64,000 bases of DNA, from assembly GCF_037975245.1 (NCBI RefSeq), contig NC_092577.1:35642898-35706897 (forward strand), in the 5' to 3' direction. Position 1 is the stretch's first letter. Each line of letters opens with the position of its first letter. The position numbers and the translations under genes were made by a program. The notes under the pieces are model-generated. The model ran no database searches, was not told where the DNA came from, and saw only the letters and a program-made list of their open reading frames with translations. The stretch comes from Apostichopus japonicus (taxonomy: Eukaryota; Echinodermata; Holothuroidea; Aspidochirotida; Stichopodidae). Of the stretch, positions 20,237-34,333 are shown piece by piece.

Positions 20237-22802
20237 TCAGCCTTGAAAGTGGTTTCCACTTAGTATACCGCATACCACTCCAAACAATGGTATCACAAAC
20301 GTCGGAACGGTCGAGGACGCTTTATCGGTGCGAAGATGTTTGACAAACTTTCTTATGTACTCAATGTCCTTTACGTTATCAGTAGAATACATCATATTGA
20401 CTTTAATTTGAAAATCATTCCAAATGTATCGTAAATCCATTCCACCAACAACTACCAACCCCAAAAGAACAACCATAATTTTCTCTCCAACTACCATCAA
20501 TTCAAACGGAATTAAGTGGTTCGTAGTTTCTGTTGTAGTTGAGTTTTCACCGCATTTAATCTCGCATATCCAGTTGTGGTTTATCCAGGCCGGAGTTCCC
20601 ATCTCTAATGGAGCCATTTCAGAAGCATTATCGCTGCTAGAAGAATTCGATTCCCAAGTCAAAAATACCGTAATTCCGAACGAGGTGCTAAAAATGATCA
20701 CATTTAACCAGGGAAATAACAACCTTCGGAGCTCTAAATATGTCTTAAATACGGATCGTACTCTCTTCAGACACTCGGATTGACTTTGACTGTTACTTTC
20801 AATGAAGAATAAGGTGCGCTTACCTTCAGCCTGTAACGCTTTACGATTCAAATATAGGAAGTAACAGAATGTACAATAGAAGTAGATGTTGGAGATATTT
20901 GATACGGTACAAATGTACTCAGTCAAATGACGGCATTCGGCATCCTGATTAAACAAACAATATATCTCTAAGACCGTATTAAAGATTGCTGTCCCATAAA
21001 ATAACAAACATACGCCAATTTTCGGCAACATACCAAGGCTTTGAAAGTTTCCATTGTAAAATTTTTGCCAAAAACTTGTTTCGCTAAACAAATTTGTCCA
21101 TGTCAAATCCGTCGTCAAATTCTTTTGTCCATATCGATTTTGAAAGTTAGCGAATATGCTCAAAAATTGTACCGAGGTGATGACAGGCCAATAAAACAGC
21201 ACGTATGATGTGTATCGTAAGAATTCCTTCCAATTGTGGAAAACACATTGAGTGTACCAGAACATAGTGAAAATCGAAGCAGAGATCAACAGGAGAATAG
21301 AACACATATAGGAAAAATACAATATTCGTTGTCGTCGCCGGTTAAGACCTACAAGATGGAAAAATATTAGAAAGTGATTCCAAATAAAACATAGCAAATA
21401 ACCACATGTGTCCGTATGTAGGAATCAAATATTCGAAGGCGATGAACAGACGTCAGTTTTGGTATTCGCTTTATAATGGTACATTTGTTAACAAAATATA
21501 TCTTATTTCATGGCAACTGTCAAGCTTTCAGGAAAGTCAATTCAAGTCATATTTAATCGAATAAAATCTCGAAAACATTATAAATTGTTTTGATATGATG
21601 GCTTTTCTTAAAGTTTGAAATATATTCGTTTAAAGTTTAAAAAAAAAAAATTATTAAAAGACCAAGACTAGTTCTCAAGTTTTCATCGGAATCTTGGCCA
21701 CCAAAGCAACTGAAAGATCCAAATTATGTTTCGGTTTATTTGGATACAAGAAACTGACGGTGGCAATGGAAATTTGACTTGATACATACTTTTGTGGGTA
21801 ACTTTCTATTCTTAATGACAGAAGTATTACAACTCGGTATCAGTTTGTTTGTTGTATGTGTGAGGTTTGGTTTGGTTAACAGTTTGCTTACATATATTTG
21901 CGCCAGTTTCGAAATGAAACCTCCATTATCCAATGTATACATGAACATATATTGTGTCTTCACTATCAAGCTTGACTCGAAGAGAGTAAGCTCTTTAAAT
22001 TGAAATAACATTTTCGTTATTATGAGGCTGGTGAAAACTTCTCAGCTTAATTTTCTTGAAACAACCGTAACCATATTAATTTATCTCATCATTATTATAC
22101 TTGAGTTCGTTTATGATTTACCTTCACTGCATATATATTTTGAACACAAACACATTAGAAAACTAATAATTTATTAGATATTTTAAATCATATATTCACA
22201 AACTATAGTTTACCACTGTAACAGCGATAGATTAACGCAGATGGAAGGAATTAATGCAAAGGGACATAACTGAAAATGGAAGGAAATGGATTTATTATGC
22301 TGTCTAAAGACTTCCCTTTTAAACAGGCAATTTGTGTTATATCACAGTAGAATATTCCATAGTTTACTTATAATATATATGAACAACATGTATAGAGTGA
22401 TACATAACTTCCGATATAAGCTTTCACTATGATATAGTTATATAGAAATATGTACATAGATGGAACATTGCACAACACACTGAATCATACTTTAAGGGTC
22501 CCAAATATTCGTTCAGTAAATACAGATCTTGAGACCGTTAACATTTACTTAACGGAGGATTGTTCTAAGTTTGTCATTTGAAAAGGTACAAGTTGCAACT
22601 TACAAATAGGAAGAGCGAATCATTGTAACTTACCGTTTAATACGTTTCTATCAGCACCTGTACTCCAGGTTTTAACTGACGCAGACCTTTCGATTATACC
22701 CAAGTACCATGTCAGTATTCTCCACACAAATAGCCATCTCTTTTCATATCGAGTACCGTTACTTCCCAGGAGCGTTTTGTCCAGTAAGCTTTGGTTTTCC
22801 AT
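20237..22802 (-). CDS. B2: seven-helix gustatory-receptor-like protein, exons 22802-22634 and 21348-20237
   Basis: Predicted 426-aa protein, recent duplicate of B1. Exon 1 starts at MENQSLLD and ends AAACG|GTAAGT; exon 2 follows CTTGTAG, phase 1. All family signatures are present: FYWP, FCYFLYL, the CEIKC loop pair, sequons in the long loop, and MDLRYIW. By-eye comparison with B1 finds roughly 25 base differences in the large exon, about two thirds of them amino-acid changing, whereas the neighbouring intergenic DNA differs less often. At several of these sites (F in ANFQN, G in AEGKR, W in PWLNV, I in KDIEY) B2 agrees with B3 and not B1, giving a mosaic that fits gene conversion. It is divergent with C2 and convergent with A2. 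Confidence 0.82.
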
Positions 22803-25477
22803 CGCAAATACCTTCATTCTCACCTCAACCTTGGCTTCCATTTCATAGCAAGCCAACATCTACAATTGTGTAGAGATCTAAATATCTACTGAGGCATATA
22901 TATGTTGCATAACTTCATGTTCGATTCTATTTCCCTTTATTTTATTATATAAGTAACGACACAGTATGCGTAAATAATGACGAATTCCCAATAAAGTGCA
23001 CGATTTCACTTTCACGTTAGGCATGTATGCAGTTTACTTATCGTGACCTCTGTTTCGATCATAGTTTCTGTTGCAAGTTGATATCAAACGTTAATATAAT
23101 TAAAGTGTAAACTAAGCTGAGGGCTCTATAAAATTAAAGTGTAAACTTAGCTGAGGGCTATAAAGTTAACGATTTGAATATTTTTTTTATTTTTTATAAA
23201 ATCTTGCTGTATAGATTTACTACAGTGAATTGTAACCTGTTAATCACATAATTTAATTTTAGACTTCGCATGTACATCAACCGACAATACGTCTTTTGAA
23301 ATATGGCCATCCACTCTACCCCCCCCCCCCCAACCACACATAAATAAATAAAAAATAACAAATAAAAACCAATGAAAGTTCTCTCTGTTTATAGTGATTT
23401 GGGTGACTCATTGACAGCATTTTGGGCTCTACTTCAAGTAAAGTATCCAGTGAGCATTGAAAGGAAATGTTACAATATGACGAAGGGTACACATTTTTAA
23501 GGAAAGTGAAGATGCGATTTTATTTCAGAGAGCAAAACAAAATCACCTCAAAACGTCCTGACACAATGAACCCTCTATGTATTCTGTTCCATAAATTCCA
23601 TTGTTGAAATGATTTTAATTAAACAGAAGCAATGGATGATGCACGTCCGTTAAACTTAATAAAAGCCATGCATGATGAGATCATGTTGATTCTTATGTTG
23701 TTTCAGATCTAAGCAAAGTGTGGACATAACAACTCCCTGTTGTGGGAGACTATATTACTATGAGGTATTGTATCCAAATTGTTGATTGGTTGAATCACAA
23801 CACACCTGCAGGAATATTACTATTAATTAACAGATTGCATCAAAGAGCCAATTTCAAGTGCAGCATAATTTCCAAGAAAGCACCGCCTATAGGCGTGCCG
23901 TCTAGAAATGAACACCTGCGTTCTAAAAACATCGTACAGTTCTAGAAGGATGAAAAGTAGGTCACAGAACAAAAGAAAACAGACAAGGATAGACACTCTA
24001 CCACTTATATAGTACATCTAAGTACTATCTTCGAAGTGACTACAATGGAAGTAACAAACGTCGCAGAATCAATTACATCATATGCCATAAAATTCATCAT
24101 AGTATTATTCATGACATTGTTCCTGGTAAATTTGTTTTGAATAAGGCAGCACATTATGTTCCTTATCTGTTCGTTAACTGTCACATACGATACTACATAA
24201 ATTAGCCGCGACATGAAGTTTAGTTTTTCTTAAGCATCTAATATCTAAAATGTTCCCTGTAATATTTACTCTTTAATACACGAATGCCTATATCGAAAGT
24301 TTTTAAAGAATCGATGAATAAACTCGCCTTCACTTTGTAAGCTTACACAATAGATTGATTGACATGTGTTCTTCCATACATCCATAAGTGCAAAAGAGGA
24401 ACTACATAAAACTACGTGCTGCAATGCTTCGGTACCGATACTTGACAGTTTTTTTTAAAGTTGATTTATGTCTTCAATTGGACAAAATATAAAAGCTACA
24501 AGTTAGAAAAAATGAGAAACCACAGTAAGTTCTCACAACCTCTGTTAATATTTGAAAATGCCCTTGTTTTGTGACCTTTCCGTCGCATCATAAGTATTTG
24601 ACTTGTTAAAGTGCAGAATAAAGCAAACATTATATTGTGTCTCTATTAAAATATGAATTAAGAGCATGTTTTATTCGGAATGGCTCCACTAACATCGAAC
24701 TGCTGAGTAGTGACGCGAGCAGAATTTCCAAGGTGTTTTTGTGGGTGGATGAAGATAAGTGATGATTCTTAAATGCAATGACCAGAGGTGAATGAAGGGT
24801 TTTTAAAGGAGGCTATAGAGCTGGGGGGGGGGGGCGTTGAATCCGTTTCCCATGTAGTGGATCTGAGGGTACTCCCCCAGAAAATACTTCAAAGGGTAAT
24901 GGGAGTATTCGCAACTTTTATTTTCAGTGTATGACCTTAATACACAGAACTTCCACGTACAATGTGTTTCGACAACTTCACAAAAACAACCAAACTTTTA
25001 TGACTTTTAACTATGGAAACTATATCCAATCGTCAACAACTGAAACACGGATACGATACTTTTTCATTTGTAACCTATGTCTGTTCACGCAAAGGAGACT
25101 TGTTGATTTGCTCCGTGTACACTATCAGACAGTATAACACTGTTCGCTACGAGGGGTGCGAGGATTTGTAACGCTGTTGACAATGTGAGTGTGAGGATTC
25201 ATAACACTGTTGACAAAAAGAGTTTGAGGATTAGTATAGCTTTCTTATTTCAAGAGTAATGTTTAGGGTTACCATATCAATCTACTTGCATCCATTTTTG
25301 TAGGATTGTGTTCACGACATTATCTCTCTAATAATCCTCTGACTTGTTCGCCAATTCTAGTTTATTTCTAATTTAAGAGGTATTTTTCTTCACTTAACGT
25401 TCACAATATTGTGACCAACACTACGTTATTCCGGTAGAGACGGCGTCTTAATTCGATCTTAATAAAAATTGTTAAAA
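22803..25477. promoter_or_regulatory. Divergent B2-C2 upstream region
   Basis: Counterpart of 7,206-9,871, with C13 at 23,319-23,331 and G12 at 24,823-24,834. It also has a local tandem duplication at 23,099-23,165 that block 1 lacks. It probably houses both promoters; no specific element could be assigned. Confidence 0.4.
23099..23165 (+). repeat. Two-copy 33-34 bp tandem duplication
   Basis: The unit beginning AATTAAAGTGTAAACT and ending GAGGGCTCTATAAA occurs twice in a row with minor changes. Block 1 has a single copy near 7,500-7,535, so the duplication followed the segmental one. Confidence 0.75.
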
Positions 25478-28008
25478 ATGGATACGGAAAAGAACCCTTT
25501 TTTGCGGAATGACAACCACAAGCCACGCTCGAATCGGGAGTTTCCCTTATCGCTTATGATGGTTATGTGGAGCCTTGGATTGATAGACTGGTCATCACCT
25601 AAACAGGATATTCGTGGCGACCATCCTCCTTTCGTAGCAGGTAAGGAATGATGCTTTTCAAATAACAGTAATTATAAGTAGTATGTTGTGTACTATCATT
25701 AGACTAACTTTAGTTAATCTACCTTATAATCTACCGTTAAGGAAATTTACCGTAGACGACGGATACTGAATTTTAAAAATTCTAAAATCTAAGCATTGGT
25801 TGTAACAAGTGCACGTGTCTTTGTTGTCATCAAGAAGCTAGCTCTGGTAGTCCATAGCAAGTGCTTTCCTCTCATAGTTGTAGCTACTGTATACGTTCGT
25901 GCATGCGTAAATACTGAAATTCTCAAAACTATTATTTTTGCATTCATTTATTTCATAGAAGGAAAGACTGGCAATGAAACTTACGGGATTTTATAGAAGG
26001 GATAACAAAACAACAATAATCGCAAGTGGCTTTTTACTAAACGTTTATTCCAAGTGGGGTCGTTTAGCGATAAATCTCTACACGGTCACAGCCGTAATGT
26101 CTGTTTAATTCAAGTTGAGAGCTAAAATTTATTACGGGAAATCCTGTCCTTGCAACTTTTGACATGCGGGATTTGAAATCAAAATTGCGGGCATCGCGCA
26201 CTTACAATATCTTCTCTTCTCTCGAATTTTGACTTCACGCGCAAAAGTATCTGATAGTATGACAAATGCCAGTGAAAGGTGTCATGGATGATAATATTCA
26301 AAAGCTGTTACAGTATAGTGTCTAAATTAGTTTGTTGTGTATTCCGTGTTTTTCCTTTGAATTCCTGGCTACGCGCCTGGTTTTTCATTCTTTCAGAAAG
26401 TTCTATAAGAAAAGAATTAAATAAGTAAATAAATGGCAGCGGTGCGTCTGAACAAGCATAACATAGATATATTTAATGTCATTGTAAACAAGTTATAGTT
26501 TTCACTACAATTACTATTTTACTACTTTTACTATAAAAGTACATCAAGTTAGATCAACAACTTCATTGATGAAGTAAGTGATAACCCATTGTTCAATTGT
26601 TCAATTACTCACATATCATCCCACCCCTACTTACCCCAACACACACACTTTTCCCTCCTCAAATAGTAATTTATACTTTGGCAACATATATGCAGTTTTA
26701 TTTATATTCATGTATTCATTTTGATCTGTTTTCTTTTAATCTAGGCTTGGTTAGACATATGCTAATAAAAAAATACTTCCTATGGAATACCGACTTTTGA
26801 AAAAGTTTGTCTTAAAGTTGCGATCAACATTGTGAAGCAAAATTTGCATGAAGTTTCCTGCAACATATTTATATTAACGTCAATTTGTTTTTCTTATTTG
26901 ATTTTACTGGGAAGTCAACGGTAGTAGGTGGAAAAGACGGCTACTCTGTTTGACGTCACGATTGTATCTAACCCTCCTGCTGTCAGTTACTGCGTTGTGT
27001 GGATATAAATTCATTGACAAGTACTTCGGCGAGTCGAATCATTTCTTCCACTTTGCTTCTTATTTCATCACTTACTGGCCATTAATGGCTGTGCCTCAAC
27101 TCATCTGTTTCTTGACAACTATTTGTAGATGGTTTCATAATAATAATAATTTCAGCGACGACAGAGAAGATCATTGGTGGAATGTTCTAAGCGAACCATC
27201 CGTTTCGAAACGGTTATATCCGTTCCACTTATCAAAATTACAACCTCCTAAACTGAAGTACCTCTTCCTCTTTTGTTTATGTGGGATAATTAATATAATT
27301 ATGGAGACAATTCACTTTTGTATTTACACCAATCCCCCCCAATCCTTGAAAGATGGCATATACAAATCTGGAGAATTCGTTTCCACAATACTCAACATGT
27401 GGTTCTTCTCATTATTTTGTTATTTCTTATTCCTTCAACGCTTAGCATTGGAGAGTCATTTTGATTATCTAATATGGTTCGTCAGGAAACACACAGGTTG
27501 CCTAGTGGACTGTCAAATGAAGCTGAACGAATGCCTTAGTGACTTTATTGGAATGAGGAGACTTATTCGACCCTGGATTACCTTTGTAATTTGCTCAACT
27601 TGTTTCGGTTTGGCGGTTTGTGTAGCTTGGAACTACAAAGTGATTGGTGAAGAAAAAGCGTACGTTGAAATGTTTACTATATGCGAGGAAAATTGTTCCA
27701 CGACGAGCTTAACAACACCACTGAAAGGTTTTGGTTACTTAGATGTACTTATATTCACAAATAAATTAACAGTCTTAATGTTGTCCCTTCTATCAGTGGG
27801 CGGAACAGACATTGTCTACATTTGGAAGAAATATACCTTTTATGTCAACATATTATGTTCTCCGAATAACGAACGGTTTTGGCGCAAGTTCTCAAAGCTA
27901 ATGAGAAAATTAGAAGTGAACATTTCTGGAGATACTATTATTGATAAGTTGCTACCTGTCCTATTGCTAGCGTTTGGTATACTCGGTATTCATAACTTTG
28001 ACTTCTGA
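25478..28008 (+). CDS. C2: seven-helix gustatory-receptor-like protein, exons 25478-25640 and 26915-28008
   Basis: Predicted 418-aa protein, almost identical to C1. By eye the large exon shows only a handful of base changes: one Asn-to-Tyr substitution in the helix 4-5 loop, a few silent changes, and one Asn codon fewer in the AAT run. Exon 1 ends GTAGCAG|GTAAGG, a better donor than C1's GCAA|GTAAGG, and changes the junction codon from Ile to Val. Exon 2 is taken to follow ACTGGGAAG, as in C1. The conserved features TYWPLM, FCYFLFLQR, CEENC and TDIVYIW are all intact. It is divergent with B2. Confidence 0.82.
26364..26379. mobile_element. Solitary transposon terminal-repeat footprint in the C2 intron
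   Basis: A short stretch, CCTGGCTACGCGCCTG, is present in the C2 intron and absent at the matching site in C1 (about 10,760). It differs by one base from the reverse complement of the left terminus of the 1.4-kb element downstream of A3 (CAGGCGCGTATCCAGG). It looks like an excision or deletion remnant. Confidence 0.55.
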
Positions 28009-29009
28009 TTCTTGGTAATTTACATACGAAAAAGAAATTCATTCTTGAATTAGTTGCTTAAACTCAAATCTGGTCATTTGTATAATTGCATTTTTGCTAC
28101 ACTAATTTATACACAAAAGCAAAACAGAATTTGTTCAATTTACCAACAAATTCAAAATTTAAGAAAATCTTTTAATATTCTACAATAGAGATCGTCAGAT
28201 AGTTAAAGCGAATGATACCTCATGTCGTTTATTTGCCTACGTCTTACTACCAAAATATGTTTTCATAAAATGGAAACCATGATATTGGAAATCAATGAAT
28301 GCCTTAGCTATCTGATGCTGATGCAGTTCTTATCTTTGTAAGTCGATTTTTCGCTTGGAATGGCGACATGATGAAACAAAACTGATTTGTATTGCTTTCG
28401 CGAACTGATCTCTGTGTTGACGGGCCCAGCTATTATCCAGACGGATGTATTTGCATATCTCTTTTGGGTCGTAACAGCAATGTATTTTTAGTCTATGCAT
28501 GGTAAATGTATTTATTGTTCCAAGTAATGTTATTTGAATGTTAAAACTATGATATTGTATATAATTTTAAACACAGAGTTAACCAAGTTTGTGAGAAAAA
28601 ATTAAGTTTAATATGTTCGAAACCATTACAAAGCACTACTATCATTTTATATTGTATATCTACGAAACACATTGAACGTATACTCAATGAATTCATCGCG
28701 TCTTGATATAGTACTCTTATTACAAAATATAAAAAAAAAAGATGTCCTGTAAATTAATTTAGACTTAATGCCACACTTGGTTTGGTATGTCAAATACGAT
28801 TGACTTTTCCAAATTTAATTGCGCTGGTTCTGTTTTGTGTGAATATATGCCAGAATTATCGAGACATATCAACTTGTATGTATGCTAAAACTCCTAAATG
28901 CATTAACCACTGCAAAGTCTGAAATTGAAATACATTTTCATGGCCAGATTTAAAAATCATTAAATGTTATACTTGACATGGTTGTACTTTATTATTTCTT
29001 AACTGCATT

Positions 29010-29298
29010 TTGTACACAATTAAGATTAAAGATTCTCCTCTTTGTTCAATTTGTAATAGAGAAAATGAAACGCTTGATCACTGTTTTTGGTTTTGTATAT
29101 ATGTAAACAAGTTTTGGCATAAAGCCTGTAATTGTTGTTTAAAGGACAACTTAGATATAAATATGTCAACTACTCAATTTTGGATTTACAGATGACATTA
29201 AACACCCTATGAATTGTTTTATTCTGCAAGTTAAAAATGATATTTTCTTCTGTAAAGTAAACAACTTGGTACCAGATTTGATTACTTTTTATGCATGA
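29010..29298 (+). mobile_element. LINE-type reverse transcriptase C-terminal fragment, copy 2
   Basis: Same fragment as 13,301-13,588, duplicated with the block. One extra T at about 29,180 (AATTTTGG versus AATTTGG) shifts its frame. It is non-functional. Confidence 0.55.
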
Positions 29299-31092
29299 AA
29301 CCAGAGAAGGTTCAACGTTCTTAACTTTGGACAAGACAATGGTGGATCAGGTATGGCATGTGTGTCTGCCAATAGCTTGCCTTTTAACGGAGTAAACCTG
29401 TACATGGACAACAGTCAAATTCCATTGATAACCTGTATTTCATAACGATCTTAAGAAGTACGGGCAATGGGTGGAACGACTTAATCATACGAAGCATGAC
29501 AATATATTTTAGTGATATGTTTTGCTATCTGATGGATGTCTTAACTCATATTGGAATTTGTACAAGGAAAAAACACGTTCATTATCGATTCCTAAATGTG
29601 TTAAGGTAGTTTAATTTAAATAAGATCACACTTTTCTTATTCTTCAATGCTCTAAAACAAACCCAATAGGTTAAAGGGTATATTAAGTACTTTTATATAA
29701 ACCAAAGAAAACGAAATGTCAAGAGATATTTTTAAACAGATAGGAGAAGTAAACATAGTACATGGGGAAGAAACTGTTACTGTTTAGCAACCCTCTATTA
29801 TGTCATTTCGTCAACGATGTGTTCGTTTTCCGCTACTATTAGTGGTAATTTGATTGTTGCTTCATTTTTAATATGGATTATATATGATTTATATATATTT
29901 TCATCGTGGCCACATTTACCTGAACCCGGAAAAGGCTTTTGTATTTAAAGAACATATTTCGTTGGTGAATGATTTGAGTAGTGCAATGATTCGTCAGTAA
30001 CGAAGAGGATAAGTTCCTCTTTCACTTTAATCTGTCAATTGAATATAAGGTTCACTATGTCACGTTCTCTGAGAAATGTTCTTGCCACGCAGCGAGAAAA
30101 CCCAAACATGCTTTGTTATGTTCTGTTTGGTAAGTCTTTCGTTACGGAAGTCAGCTTGCAGCAAATTAGTTTTTGTTTACGTTCTGTTGAAGTACTGACA
30201 TAATATTTGTTATATCGAGATATATTACAGTGTCATTCTGTAGGCTTCGGTTCCTCTAGTTTCCCTTACAGGCTATCAGGTGAGTTACTCGACCTACCTC
30301 TCATACAAACACATACCCATGATAGTATTCGTAAAGCATGGACACTATATTAATGTACAAGTGTCAACGCATATACAATACAACAAAAGAGCATATTACA
30401 GTTTTACGCCACTCAATAATATGCAGATCAATAACAAATAATGTTATCTTTATATATTTCCATTTTGGAAAATCATCTGTGTTGCTGAAAGGTGTTCCTA
30501 AACTTACAGGGCCACACAGGTGTGAGGATTTCCAATTCTGTATAAATGCTATCACTAATTTGATAGACTGATTTCATACTCTTGGTATAATTGTTTGCAG
30601 GTAATTCTTTTCGGTTAGGGAAACAATTATGTTACCGAGCCTCATGCTTGAAAGCAACGGCTTGAAAATGGGGACATATAGGATAAGGGACGGCCACCGA
30701 TTGAATTTGTTCAAATTGGATGAGAGCTTATTCCGCCTTTATCATTTTACCTGCGCTTTTTTTGTTTTTGTTTTAACAGGGGCACAAATTTCTTGTTACA
30801 CAGGTTTTATGGTTAGCCTGCAGATCCTCGTTTTATGAGTCTAAGCATTTTATGCCTTAAAACAGGGTTTAAATTAAAGGTTCTATAGTCAGTAGTGATT
30901 TCGCGCTCGCGAATAACTTACTCTTACCAATATGTTCGTTAAAAATCGGTAGCTATTTATACTTGATTTTGGTGCTTCCTTTTCCGAGAAATCCTCGATC
31001 CACCACTACTGGTATTTGCCTAGATATTACGTCATAGCTGTGCAGTAACATTGTTATGTAAGAAACCTAGATGACTGAAAGTGTCAACCAGG

Positions 31093-31116
31093 ATATATAT
31101 ATATATATATATATAT
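31093..31116 (+). repeat. (AT)12 microsatellite upstream of A3
   Basis: Pure AT run, counterpart of the (AT)14 upstream of A2. Confidence 0.9.
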
Positions 31117-31204
31117 TTCAATTCTATTTCAATTCTATAGATTAATATATATGTGTGTGCGGGCGTGTGTGGGTGTATGCACGTGCGTTTGTTTTTCTAT
31201 CTGA

Positions 31205-31350
31205 CCGAGGACTTGAACAAAAGAATTCCAGGTCCTCGGTTGTGATTTCTAAAGAATCACCACGTCCTCGGAAGAATTTCTATTGTATGGGGTATTGTTA
31301 AGGTTAGGGTACGTGGATTTGAACAATGGAAAATACAATGGGGTCCTCGG
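31205..31350. repeat. CCGAGGAC/GTCCTCGG inverted-repeat cluster upstream of A3
   Basis: CCGAGGAC at 31,205-31,212 and GTCCTCGG at 31,232-31,239, 31,264-31,271 and 31,343-31,350, with the same spacing as upstream of A2. Confidence 0.6.
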
Positions 31351-31508
31351 TTGGAATGTAAAACCAACATGTGTGTGTGTGTGTGCGTGTACGCCCGTAT
31401 CACGGTGCTTGTGTGGATGTGTGTGAGTGAAGGAATCCTATAGATAAGAGAAAGTTTCAACTAGTCTGCTTCCTTGTTCCTTGTATAAACCTTTCACTTC
31501 CTGATCAG

Positions 31509-31519
31509 CCAATATAAAG
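31509..31519 (+). promoter_or_regulatory. Overlapping CCAAT/TATAAAG of A3
   Basis: CCAATATAAAG lies 120 bp before the A3 ATG, identical to A2. Confidence 0.4.
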
Positions 31520-31638
31520 TTTGTGTCAGTTTCATATTGCAGATTTTAAGCATCGCGAGAATTTATAAACAAGTTGTATATTAAATAGTTCTTTACAGAA
31601 TTAGTTCTTGCTTGTGAACAGAAATAGAAAAGGCAAAG

Positions 31639-33703
31639 ATGGATACTAACAACGAAAGACATCTTCTTAATTCGAGTCCATTGTCGGTAAACTATGGTAA
31701 TGGAGAGATGAGGAATGTGAACAACTGTTTAAAAGCTTTAATGTGGCTTCATGGCGTTGTGACTTGGCCGTTGTCTACAGGGACAATTTCTGCAATGTTT
31801 GATGATCACGGTAAATTTAAGGGTTTTTGTTTTATTTAAATGCAAAACTTTATGTTTACAAAGAAGGACCGAGAATTAGAAATACATAATCACTTAAAAA
31901 AATCATGATCCGCTTTGTTTCAATGTTAAGTAAAATACTTTCTAATCATATTAATAGAAATTGTTTGTTTGTCATTTATTATCATTTTGGTTATCCGATA
32001 AGTGATATCATAGTTTAATTGCCTCCCTTGGAACACCAATGTTGTCTAAAAATGATAAAATATAACATGAGAGCAGTGCTTGAAGTATGTCATCAACCCT
32101 CACCTGTTAAATCAGCAAAAGCAAGACAAGAAAAATATGTATACACAAACTATGTATACAATATATATATATTTATATAATACAAACTTTGTACACAATA
32201 TATATAATACAAACTTTGTGAGATAATACAAGTTAAACCCTCGAATTACGGATTTCGAGAATGGTGTTTCTTCAATGAAGTAATATGCCATTAGAAAGCT
32301 TTTTTTCCATTTACGTTGGCTTTCTTCATCTGTATTATAAAGAAGGTACTTTTACAAACGATTGGTTGACAAAGTAATATGTCACTGCCACAAAGTATCG
32401 GTAAACAGGTATTACTGTAAGAAAAACGGGAACATTACGTTGTTTAAATGAATCTTATAAGAAATTAAAATGGATGGAATCTGATGTACTTGTTATTTAA
32501 ATAAGAATTAAATAAGAAGAATATATAAGTGAGTAAAGTAAAGTTGCATGAATATTTATTTTGATCAAATTTCCTCAACTTTATTTTGATTTTCCAGATA
32601 AAAAGAGGTGGAAGGAACGATTGACGTTCATCTCCTCGTTGATCTCTCTCGTGGTTTTAACATTTACGTCTACGGTAGCTCTACTATTGTACTTATACTG
32701 TTATTTTGGAAAGATTGACCATTTCTTACGTTTTGTGTCGTACCAATGCTACTGGCCATCTCTGATGTCAGCCCTGATAATATGCTTGGCAGCTTTAATC
32801 AAGAACCAGGTTGGAAAGCGAAGGAAAATCTCATGGGTAAAAGTGTTTAGCGTAAAATGTTGTGCAAGAATAATGTCCAGTTTTACACCCAAAACTGGGA
32901 CGATTCCTCTTCCAAAGTGCTCGGCATTCCTGATCTTGTACCTGTTAGTTCCAACAGTTCATTCTGCACTCAAGTTAACATTCTTCATAACACTCGAGAC
33001 GGAATGTCAAAATTGTCCAGAATATCTTTGGTTAATTTCTGAAATTTCAGTTGCCTACTTTTTTTCAATGTTTTGCTACTTTTTATATTTGAATCGCATT
33101 CACCTTGAGCGTGAGAGCGAGATTGCCTCGAAGTTCATCCAACAGCACGTTGGAGAGTTTGACGAATGTATTTCCACGGTTACAACATTCTTCAGAGAAT
33201 ACTACCAGCTTAGAAATATATTGGTACCATGGCTCAATTTCGTTATTTTCAATTCAACATTTGGACTGACTGTGTTTTTTACGTGGAATTTTAATGAAAT
33301 CGTATTACCCTCATCTACCACTTCTGTGCCCATTACAGATTCGTATGTTCCTTCTCATCACAGTGAACGTGGAGTGTGCAGCTACACGTGTGATCGGGAA
33401 CAATTTTTGCATGAAGATAACACTTTCGTCCTCTATAATTTAGTCGTGTTATGGAGACATGTAATGATCGCCATTTTACCTTACTACGCTGCAAATGCCT
33501 TGGACATCAAATACGTGTGGACTGATTTCAAAATGGAAGTCAAATTCATGTATTCGGGAGGAGAGAGAAAGTTCTGGAAGGATCTGACTAATTATATGGA
33601 TACGTTACATCCCAATACAACAGCTGACACCATTGGTAGTTTTATTTTTCCCTTTAGTGGATTCGCATCTGCATTTTTAAGCGGAAAACAGCAAAACTTT
33701 TAA
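31639..33703 (+). CDS. A3: seven-helix gustatory-receptor-like protein, exons 31639-31810 and 32598-33703
   Basis: Predicted 425-aa protein and the intact partner of A2. Exon 1 (MDTNNERHLL, conserved ALMWLHGVVTW) ends CACG|GTAAAT; exon 2 follows GATTTTCCAG, phase 1, rebuilding an Asp codon before KKRWKER. The T-run in helix 4 has seven T, so FSMFCYFLYL is in frame. YWP in helix 2, the CSYTC loop pair and DIKYVW after helix 6 are all present. Positive charges again fall before helix 1 and in the 2-3, 4-5 and 6-7 loops. Its downstream flank carries a 1.4-kb element not found downstream of A1 or A2. It converges on B3. Confidence 0.85.
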
Positions 33704-34328
33704 TCCGTTATAAACAAGCAAAACCTTTATGTTCTTCGGTCTTGTTGATTAAGGGAAGAATTTTAAGCAAAGATGGACGTAATCCGTGGAAATCAAAGGA
33801 ACCGCTAGCTTAATCGAATACAAAAATTAGTTCAGGATAATATGCTATTTACGTTTTAATGCATCCTACGGAACTGATTTTTTAAAGACATGTCAACTTG
33901 TTGGGTACATCAATACCGGAATTATGACAAGAAACAACATTAGTTATTTTACATCGAGTTGGGTGTTTTCGTCTTAAGGTTTTGCCTGCTAGCAAATGGT
34001 ATTTAATATAGCGACATAGATATATCAATAAATACGCTAAATTAGATGTTACATTTTACCGTTTTCAGTTGATATGTATACTCATGTATACTCATGAGAG
34101 AGTTATATATACTTTGGTTTTAGATTCTCACTCCGTTACTAATGTCTATTTCGTGCGAACAGCCAAGAAGTTTATTTTTAAGAACTACAAAAATGTATTT
34201 CTCGTTTATGATACGAATCCATATTTAGTATTCCTGAAAATATCTAAAGGAATAGAAATTGTTTTTAATTATACTTCACTCGTACCTTCCGTCGATCTTA
34301 GGTTAACATTTTCAACACTTTCTCTGTG

Positions 34329-34333
34329 TCAAT
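34329..34333 (+). repeat. Target-site duplication TCAAT, left
   Basis: TCAAT immediately before the CAGG terminus. The empty site in A1 and A2 flanks reads TGTCACTTATATCAG, close to the inferred TGTCAATTATATCAG here. Confidence 0.65.

Larger units (their letters stand above)
28009..31638. other. C2-A3 intergenic region
   Basis: Counterpart of 12,385-15,928. It contains the second LINE fragment (29,010-29,298), the (AT)12 at 31,093-31,116, the GTCCTCGG cluster at 31,205-31,350 and a 66-bp segment at about 28,585-28,650 missing from block 1. The first about 570 bp after C2 look identical to the C1 flank. Confidence 0.5.
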
